A stretch of DNA of 11,633 nt, from assembly GCA_905373185.1 (NCBI GenBank), contig CAJPSE010000034.1:1-11633 (forward strand). The letters are read 5' to 3'. Below the pieces are notes generated by a model. That model saw only the letters and a list, made by a program, of their open reading frames with translations. It did not search any database and had not been told where the DNA came from. Position 1 is the first letter of the stretch, and each line of letters begins with the position of its first letter. Both the position numbers and the translations under genes were made by a program. Positions 6,817 to 11,633 of this stretch are shown here, piece by piece. The stretch is from an uncultured Fretibacterium sp. Lineage in GTDB: Bacteria > Synergistota > Synergistia > Synergistales > Aminobacteriaceae.

Positions 6817-6895
6817 CCACAAAATAGCACATATTTCAACGATTTATAGGGCTTTTATGAAATGCAGGCTTAGTTTTGAGGCACTTTTTTCAGCT

Positions 6896-6923
6896 TTGAC
6901 AGCCCGGCTTCCATGCGTATAAT
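6896..6923 (+). promoter_or_regulatory. Consensus sigma-70-type promoter of the ABC operon
   Basis: TTGACA (6896-6901), 16-base spacer, TATAAT (6918-6923): both hexamers are perfect consensus. It should be strong without an activator, which favours control by repression. The leader before ATG at 7004 is about 75 bases. Confidence 0.8.
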
Positions 6924-6969
6924 TTTTATCCGTTAAGGGCGTATAACCAATAAAGATTTTGCGGTATTC

Positions 6970-6984
6970 GTGTCAAAACAAAAG
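6970..6984 (+). promoter_or_regulatory. Third candidate AraC half-site, in the ABC leader
   Basis: GTGTCAAAACAAAAG matches GTGCCAAAACAGAAA from the AraC leader at 12 of 15 positions and has the same orientation relative to its transcript. It lies between the ABC promoter and its ribosome-binding site, inside a possible TGCGG/CCGCA stem. Confidence 0.4.
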
Positions 6985-7003
6985 CCGCAGAGAAAGGATT
7001 TCT

Positions 7004-8812
7004 ATGCAAGAAGCAAGGAAAAACGTCATTCTTCGCGTGTTCCGAACCGCACATTGCAGTCCGGGAAAATACATCCTCGGAGTGACCTGCTCTGCACTCA
7101 GCGTCTTGCTGTCCGGAGTACCGTTTTACACGGTCTACCGGATCGTTCGACTTTTCCTGCTGGCATCGCTTGATGGTACGGCTGTTCCGACCGGCGAGAT
7201 ATGGCTGTGGGCAGCGGTTACGATAGGAAGTATCGCGTTGGGCATTGTATTGTCCGTGATCGGCAGCTTTTCCTGCCATGCCTGCGCGTTCAACGCCCTG
7301 TATGATTTACGTATGCGCATCCTCGACCACATGGGGCGGCTGAACCTCGGTTTTTATACAGGCGGGCAATCCGGAGCTACACAGAAGATGATGAATGAGA
7401 ACATCGAAAAGATAGAAAACATCATTGCTCACGATGTTTCCAATATCTTCGGTGCGGGGTTGCTGCTGGCAGCTTTTGCCGTGCTGATGTTTTCTCTCAA
7501 CATACCGCTGGCGCTGACTATCTTTATCGCCTTAGCGCTTGCGTTTCTTATCCAGTTTTCCGCGTTCGGCGGAACGCGGGGGCAAAAGATTTGGAGCGAT
7601 CTGAACCGTTCCTCAACCGAGCTGGACGCTGCGTTTTCTGAATATGTGGCGGGCATGGAGGAAGAAAAAATCTTTGGCAGGCCGGAGGCGGCAGCACGTC
7701 GTCTGACTGGACTGGTAGAGAAGAACAGGGAAAATTGGAAGGTCTATCTGAAACGTGTCATGCCGATTTTCGGCGCGTATAAGACCATCACGATTTCGGT
7801 GCTGGCTTTTCTGCTCGCCTCCGGCTGCGTATTGCTGCACCTGCATCCCGGCGACCACGAGCTTATGATGGAGCTGCTGATGTTCCTGATCGTCGGCCCT
7901 GCCTGCATCAGTCCCTTGATGGAGCTTGTGGAGTTCGGTGCCGATTTGCGTACCCTGTCAGTACGCATGGATCAGATCGACGAGGTGCTGAATCTACAGC
8001 CCATGTCCGAGGGGACGGAGGCCGCGCCAAAGGGAGGAGCCGAAATCGCATTCCAGGATGTGAGCTTTTCTTATCAGAGCGCTGCCGATCCGCTGCGCCG
8101 CGTGGCGCTGGATCACCTGACAATGGAGATTCCGGCCGGGAGCTTCGCCGCGCTGGTAGGGCCGTCCGGCGGGGGCAAATCCACGGCAGGGCAGCTCATC
8201 GCCCGGTTTTGGGATGTGGAAAGCGGCTCTATCAGCATTGCGGGGCGGGACATCCGGGAGTATTCCACGGAAGCCCTGATGAACACCGTCGCCTTTGTTT
8301 TTCAGGACACGCACATCTTTGCGGAAAGCGTCTACGACAATATCGCCATGCACCGCAAGGTTCACCGCGAGGACGTGGAACGGGCGGCAAAGGCGGCGAG
8401 GTGCCACGATTTCATCCTCTCCCTCCCGAAAGGCTATGATACGAGGCTGGGCGACGGCGGGCATAAGCTGTCGGGCGGAGAGGTACAGCGCATCGCCATT
8501 GCAAGGGCGATATTAAAGGACGCGCCCATTGTCGTACTGGACGAAGCGATGGCCTTTACTGACGCGGAAAACGAGCTTGCTCTGCGGGAAGGCATGACGG
8601 AGCTTTTGAAAGACAAGACTGTCCTGATGATAGCCCACCGGCTTTACTCTATTCAGGACGCAGACTGCATTTTCGTATTGGAGAATGGGCAGCTCAAGGA
8701 ACGCGGCTCACACAGCGATTTGCTGCAAGCAAACGGACTGTACGCACACCTGTGGACAATTCAGAACGAAACGGAAAGCTGGCAGATGAAGGGAGGGATT
8801 GCCCATGTTTAA
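7004..8812 (+). CDS. Exporter-fold ABC transporter, membrane plus ATPase domains (first of a heterodimer)
   Basis: A 602-residue half-transporter: membrane domain with hydrophobic segments near 22-50, 66-90, 148-190 and 260-305, then an ATPase domain from about 345. Walker A GPSGGGKST (386-394), Q-loop Q434, signature LSGGEVQ (489-495), Walker B IVVLDE (509-514, catalytic E514) and H545 are all present, so its ATP site looks competent. The EAMAFTDAENE stretch after Walker B resembles the EATAFADPENE form I associate with YbtP/IrtA-type exporter-fold siderophore importers; drug or peptide export cannot be excluded. ATG at 7004 has AAAGGA five to six bases upstream; an in-frame TTG at 6959 lacks one. 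Driven by the consensus promoter at 6896-6923, divergent from the AraC gene. It overlaps the next gene by 8 bases. Confidence 0.9.
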   Translation: MQEARKNVILRVFRTAHCSPGKYILGVTCSALSVLLSGVPFYTVYRIVRLFLLASLDGTAVPTGEIWLWAAVTIGSIALGIVLSVIGSFSCHACAFNALYDLRMRILDHMGRLNLGFYTGGQSGATQKMMNENIEKIENIIAHDVSNIFGAGLLLAAFAVLMFSLNIPLALTIFIALALAFLIQFSAFGGTRGQKIWSDLNRSSTELDAAFSEYVAGMEEEKIFGRPEAAARRLTGLVEKNRENWKVYLKRVMPIFGAYKTITISVLAFLLASGCVLLHLHPGDHELMMELLMFLIVGPACISPLMELVEFGADLRTLSVRMDQIDEVLNLQPMSEGTEAAPKGGAEIAFQDVSFSYQSAADPLRRVALDHLTMEIPAGSFAALVGPSGGGKSTAGQLIARFWDVESGSISIAGRDIREYSTEALMNTVAFVFQDTHIFAESVYDNIAMHRKVHREDVERAAKAARCHDFILSLPKGYDTRLGDGGHKLSGGEVQRIAIARAILKDAPIVVLDEAMAFTDAENELALREGMTELLKDKTVLMIAHRLYSIQDADCIFVLENGQLKERGSHSDLLQANGLYAHLWTIQNETESWQMKGGIAHV

Positions 8813-10562
8813 GATGATCCGTCAATTTACCTTTCATCATCCGAAGCAGATCCTTGCGCCGACGCTGTGGCTGTTTCTCTCTCAGTCGTCCAGCATACTT
8901 CCCGCCATCCTCGCATATATGGCGATTTATCTCTTGGGGCAGGCGTTTTATCTGCCCTATACGCTGGACATTTCACTGTTGACAAAAATAGCTATCATTG
9001 GGCTTGGCTATGTCCTCCTGCAATACGCAGTGGAGCTGATTTCCTGCTACAACACTTACGGGCGGGCTTATCACGACACAGCAGATAAGCGTATCGCTTA
9101 TATTCAAAAGCTGCGCCGTCAAAGCCTCGGCTTTTTTTCCTCAAAGGAATCCGGCGAGCTGATCAGCTCCTTTGCAAGCGATTTTGCCAATGTGGAATAT
9201 ACCATGTGCTTCTGGCTTCCCTATCCCATCGGCGTAGGCTTCCTGCTGCTGCTTTCCTTTGTTTGTATGCTGTTCTTCGACTGGCGCATGGCGGTGGCGA
9301 TTTTTGCCATGCTGCCTGTCTGCGCAATCCTGATGCTGCAAATTGCAAAGGTTAAGGAAAAGCACAGCCTCTCCGTTATGGAGGCCAAGACAAGAGCTGC
9401 AACGCAGCTCAATGAATACCTGCACGGTATGAAAGATCTCAAAGCCTACCACCGTACCGGCAGCGGATTCGATGCTCTGGAAAAAGCGTTTTCAGACCTG
9501 CGCAGGGAATCCCTGCGGGACGAGGCCGTTGCAGGCAGCCTTTCTACTCTGTGTGCCTCGCTGGTCAAATTCGTTGTTCCCGTGACAGCGGCAGTGGGAT
9601 TGTATCTGCTGCTGGGCGGCAGTCTTACCATATTGGACTTCGCGGGCTTTCTTGTGATTGCCACAAAGCTGACCGAACCGGCGCTTACTCTTGTGAGCAG
9701 CATTTCCGCTCTGCGGGGCATGGCGCTCTCCGGCGAACGTCTGGACAGGGTGATGACAACGCCCGACCCTTCCGGTACGGACGAAATCGACCATGGCGAC
9801 AGCTATGCGTTTGACCGCGTTTCCTTCTGCTACACAGAGGGCAACGATGTGATCCATGACGTGAGCTTTGAAACGCCGGCAGGGGCGCTTACTGCGCTGA
9901 CAGGGCCCTCCGGCAGCGGCAAATCTACGCTTCTGCGGCTGATGGCGCGATTCTGGGACTATCAGCGGGGACAGGTACGTTTTGCCGGGAAAGAACTTCG
10001 CAGCATTGTGCCGGAAAGCCTGCTTTCGCAGGTATCTATGGTAATGCAAAACGCCTATCTGTTCCGGGGTACGATACGGGAAAATCTGTGCTTTGGGAAT
10101 GAGAACATCACCGAACAAAAAATAATCGACGCCTGCCGGAAAGCGCGCTGCCACGACTTCATTTCAGCGTTACCGGAGGGCTACGATACGGTGGTGGGCG
10201 AAGGCGGCGCAACCCTGTCCGGGGGTGAACGGCAGCGCATCTCGCTGGCGAGAGCATTTTTGAAGGATGTTCCGATCTTGCTTCTGGACGAGCCTACCGC
10301 GTCCCTTGACGCAGACAACGAGGCAATGGTGCAAAAGGCGCTGGATGAAATATCCAAAGAGCGCACCGTAATTATGATCGCGCACCGGCTGAAAACCGTG
10401 CGCGGCGCACAGCAGATCCTTGTCCTTGAAAACGGCAGGATCACGCAGCATGGGACCCACGACCAGCTTGTCGGGACGGACGGACTCTACTCCCGGCTGT
10501 GGGAATTGCAAAATCAGGCTGGAAACTATACTTTCAAACCATCTCCAGGGGGAGAAACATGA
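8805..10562 (+). CDS. Exporter-fold ABC transporter, membrane plus ATPase domains (second of a heterodimer)
   Basis: A 585-residue half-transporter that presumably pairs with the upstream one. Hydrophobic segments lie near 17-50, 62-80, 140-182 and 250-300, and the ATPase domain begins about 333. Walker A GPSGSGKST (367-375), Q-loop Q415, signature LSGGERQ (471-477), Walker B ILLLDEPTASLD (491-502, E496) and H527 are canonical, so neither partner shows a degenerate ATP site. ATG at 8805 has GGGAGGG about eight bases upstream and overlaps the first gene's end (ATGTTTAA), so translation is likely coupled; the in-frame TTG at 8799 is too close to that site. Its stop overlaps a following ATG (ATGA, 10559-10562). 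Heterodimeric, AraC-linked pairs of this type include ferric-siderophore importers, but the substrate here is unproven. Confidence 0.9.
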   Translation: MFKMIRQFTFHHPKQILAPTLWLFLSQSSSILPAILAYMAIYLLGQAFYLPYTLDISLLTKIAIIGLGYVLLQYAVELISCYNTYGRAYHDTADKRIAYIQKLRRQSLGFFSSKESGELISSFASDFANVEYTMCFWLPYPIGVGFLLLLSFVCMLFFDWRMAVAIFAMLPVCAILMLQIAKVKEKHSLSVMEAKTRAATQLNEYLHGMKDLKAYHRTGSGFDALEKAFSDLRRESLRDEAVAGSLSTLCASLVKFVVPVTAAVGLYLLLGGSLTILDFAGFLVIATKLTEPALTLVSSISALRGMALSGERLDRVMTTPDPSGTDEIDHGDSYAFDRVSFCYTEGNDVIHDVSFETPAGALTALTGPSGSGKSTLLRLMARFWDYQRGQVRFAGKELRSIVPESLLSQVSMVMQNAYLFRGTIRENLCFGNENITEQKIIDACRKARCHDFISALPEGYDTVVGEGGATLSGGERQRISLARAFLKDVPILLLDEPTASLDADNEAMVQKALDEISKERTVIMIAHRLKTVRGAQQILVLENGRITQHGTHDQLVGTDGLYSRLWELQNQAGNYTFKPSPGGET

Positions 10563-10870
10563 AATCAAAAAACCTGAACTTCAAGGTGTTCGTCCTTGTT
10601 ATCATGCTGCCCTTCTGAATGATCGGCATCGGCTATCTCATTATGCTGTCCTTTGCGGCAATATGCAGCTTCTTTATCTCCTTGAACCGGGGCCGATTAT
10701 AGTGTGCCCCGCAAAACATTCTGACTTATCTTGACGTAACGGCGGCTCTCTGCGTTGGCGGTTAGCTGCTGGGCGTAAAAATGCTGGGCAAACACTTTAA
10801 ACCTGCCGGTGTCGCATGAGCGTGGAAAGAACAAAAAGCGGCACAACGCCGAAATTTTTTCAGGCGCTAG
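10559..10870 (+). pseudogene. Decayed small membrane-protein gene, third in the ABC operon
   Basis: ATG at 10559 overlaps the ABC stop as ATGA and has GGGGGAG about five bases upstream, so a third coupled gene began here. The frame reads MKSKNLNFKVFVLVIMLPF and then TGA (10616-10618). It continues coherently in the same frame through MIGIGYLIMLSFAAICSFFIS, TAG (10700-10702), ILTYLDVTAALCVGG, TAG (10763-10765), LLGVKMLGKHFKPAGVA, TGA (10817-10819) and AWKEQKAAQRRNFFRR to TAG at 10868. That is 104 codons with four internal stops and no frameshift needed. Several stops fall where Trp would fit (LPF*MIG, GG*LLG), so TGG-to-stop transitions are plausible. The first part has two hydrophobic segments. 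I do not recognise the family. A 27-codon reinitiation from ATG at 10619 is possible. Confidence 0.55.
10834..10860 (+). terminator. Possible intrinsic terminator of the ABC operon
   Basis: AAAAAG, then CGGC (10839-10842), loop ACAAC, GCCG (10848-10851), then AAATTTTTT ending at 10860. The stem is only four G/C pairs, with possible A-T extension, but a six-T run follows. It lies within the decayed frame, so it may be chance. Confidence 0.35.
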
Positions 10871-10872
10871 AT

Positions 10873-10938
10873 TGTTAAGCCAAATGCGACAGGTAAATGC
10901 CGGGCTGTCAGGCCAAGTGCAACAGGCAAATTCTCGAA
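10873..10938 (+). repeat. Two tandem 33-bp degenerate repeats before leader module copy 2
   Basis: TGTTAAGCCAAATGCGACAG at 10873 and TGTCAGGCCAAGTGCAACAG at 10906 begin two units with a 33-bp period. The first 26 positions match at 21, and all five differences are transitions. Copy 1 of the module has only the second unit (from about 3794). The motif has the look of a transposon end, but no transposase is visible. Confidence 0.55.
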
Positions 10939-10979
10939 GTTCCTCAAACGCTGTCCTCCCCTCTAAAATCCTGAATGTC

Positions 10980-11007
10980 AGCGCCTCCCGAACCCGCGGG
11001 AGGCGCT
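10980..11007 (+). other. Conserved hairpin upstream of AAA-ATPase-like gene (copy 2)
   Basis: AGCGCCTCCCG (10980-10990) pairs perfectly over 11 bases with CGGGAGGCGCT (10997-11007) around the loop AACCCG. Relative to copy 1 the loop-closing pair has changed from A-T to G-C on both sides, and the A-C mismatch has become G-C. Confidence 0.7.
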
Positions 11008-11044
11008 GAGTGAATGAGGGCCTTCACAATCCCCCCTCCCTCTC

Positions 11045-11053
11045 TGTTAGAAT
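11045..11053 (+). promoter_or_regulatory. Extended -10 promoter of the second AAA-ATPase-like gene
   Basis: TGT-TAGAAT, with TTCACA 19 bases upstream of the -10. It is the undisrupted form of the promoter seen in copy 1, about 40 bases before the GTG start. Confidence 0.5.
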
Positions 11054-11092
11054 TAGGGGCATGGAAAACCCGTTGGGGAGAGGTGACGAACG

Positions 11093-11633
11093 GTGAGCAA
11101 AGAACTCCAGACCCTGCCCATAGGCATTCAGAGCTTCGAGATGCTGCGCCGGGATGGGCTTCTCTATGTGGACAAGACCCATCGGCTGCAGGAAATCATC
11201 TTGAGCGGAAAACGGTACTTCCTGTCCCGCCCTCGTCGGTTCGGCAAGTCGTTGACGCTCTCGACGCTCGACGCGATGTTCCAGGGGAAGGCCGAACTGT
11301 TCAAGGGCCTGGCCGCCGAGGGGTGGGTGGCGGAGCAGGCTCGGCAGCCTTGCCCGGTGCTGAGCCTCAGCATGGCCAGGGGACGCTCCACGGAGGGGGT
11401 CCAGGGATTCGACATCAGCCTGTACAACGATCTGATGGTCTTGGGACGTAAACGGGGCCTGCCCATGCTGCGAAAGGACACCGAGGGGGCGCTGGGGGCC
11501 TTCAAGGACGTCCTTGAAGGGCTCTATGACCAGGGCGGTCCGGTCGTCGTGCTGATCGACGAGTACGACAAGCCGATTCTGGACAAGATCGGAGACCTGG
11601 AGGCGGCGGAGGCCATGCGCGAGGCGCTCCGCA
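11093..11633 (+). CDS. Second AAA-ATPase-like (DUF1703-family) protein, cut by window end
   Basis: Starts with GTG at 11093 behind GGAGAGG, as in the first copy; about 180 codons are visible. Residues 1-82 are nearly the same as the first copy, including RPRRFGKS (Walker A). Then about 60 residues diverge completely (RQPCPVLSLSMARGRSTEGV... here against KRPAPVLRLDMSTMDVRDVA... there), though a P-V-L strand is kept. Identity returns at LYDQGGPVVVLIDEYDKPIL (Walker B) and continues to the edge. The coding sequence is intact as far as seen. The C-terminal nuclease-like domain is expected beyond the window. Confidence 0.9.
   Translation, partial: MSKELQTLPIGIQSFEMLRRDGLLYVDKTHRLQEIILSGKRYFLSRPRRFGKSLTLSTLDAMFQGKAELFKGLAAEGWVAEQARQPCPVLSLSMARGRSTEGVQGFDISLYNDLMVLGRKRGLPMLRKDTEGALGAFKDVLEGLYDQGGPVVVLIDEYDKPILDKIGDLEAAEAMREALR

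Larger units (their letters stand above)
10900..11340 (+). repeat. Direct repeat copy 2: leader module plus start of second AAA-ATPase-like gene
   Basis: Counterpart of 3789-4252 in the same orientation about 7.1 kb away, so the two bracket the AraC/ABC block. It lacks the 14-bp duplication found in copy 1. Similarity stops at about codon 83 of the gene and resumes near 11521. Confidence 0.9.

Noticed and set aside
6727..6822. TTG start at 6822 for the AraC-family protein
   Set aside because: Lies upstream of the likely promoter, no ribosome-binding site, and the extension has no domain.
11014..11451. Plus-strand open frame overlapping the second AAA-ATPase-like gene in another frame
   Set aside because: It spans the non-coding leader and a shifted frame of the gene; the frame from GTG 11093 matches its paralogue closely.

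Overview
The window reads as two kinds of DNA. The flanks (about 1-5770 and 10870-11633) are GC-rich and carry a stress/detoxification-type gene run and two paralogous AAA-ATPase-like/PD-(D/E)XK genes. The centre (about 5770-10870) is visibly less GC-rich and holds an AraC regulator and an exporter-fold ABC transporter pair. Multi-copy AAA-ATPase-like/DUF1703 genes together with high GC and strong Shine-Dalgarno sites suggest an anaerobic host-associated bacterium. A Synergistota such as Fretibacterium is my best guess, from memory of the protein style only. The central block looks acquired from a lower-GC, Firmicutes-like source.

Left region (minus strand, reading 3760 to 1): a promoter with an unusual 19-bp spacer precedes an aldo/keto reductase (2745-3602), an iron-type alcohol/aldehyde dehydrogenase of the YqhD/BDH group (1519-2688), and a secreted type-B carboxylesterase (1240 to beyond position 1). 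The first two pair the same enzyme families as the E. coli yqhD-dkgA aldehyde-reductase operon, in the opposite order. The esterase has an in-frame TAG where the family has Trp (codon 80), so it is probably a recent pseudogene. A 220-bp element with 17-bp imperfect terminal inverted repeats and a 4-bp CTAA target duplication (IS5-type target, MITE-like) sits exactly on the stop codon of the dehydrogenase, between it and the esterase.

AAA-ATPase/nuclease loci (plus strand): a complete gene at 4005-5579 and a second, cut by the window edge, at 11093. Both are preceded by a conserved module of about 200 bp with a hairpin whose stem covaries between copies and an extended -10 promoter. The proteins are near-identical at the start and around Walker B but unrelated-looking in between (about residues 84-143), so the paralogues are mosaics. 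A 54-codon ORF with a good ribosome-binding site follows the first copy.

Centre: a divergent AraC-family gene (5770-6726, minus) and a two-gene ABC operon (7004-8812 and 8805-10562, plus; overlapping). Both promoters are visible, including a perfect TTGACA-N16-TATAAT. A 15-bp direct repeat with 20-bp period in the AraC leader has a 12/15 match in the ABC leader, a good candidate operator. The layout and motifs resemble siderophore-linked exporter-fold systems (YbtPQ/IrtAB with a YbtA/PchR-type regulator), but the substrate is inferred. A third gene start, ATGA-coupled to the second ABC gene, runs into four in-frame stops within 104 codons and is a decayed gene. The central block is bracketed by the two AAA-ATPase loci in direct orientation.
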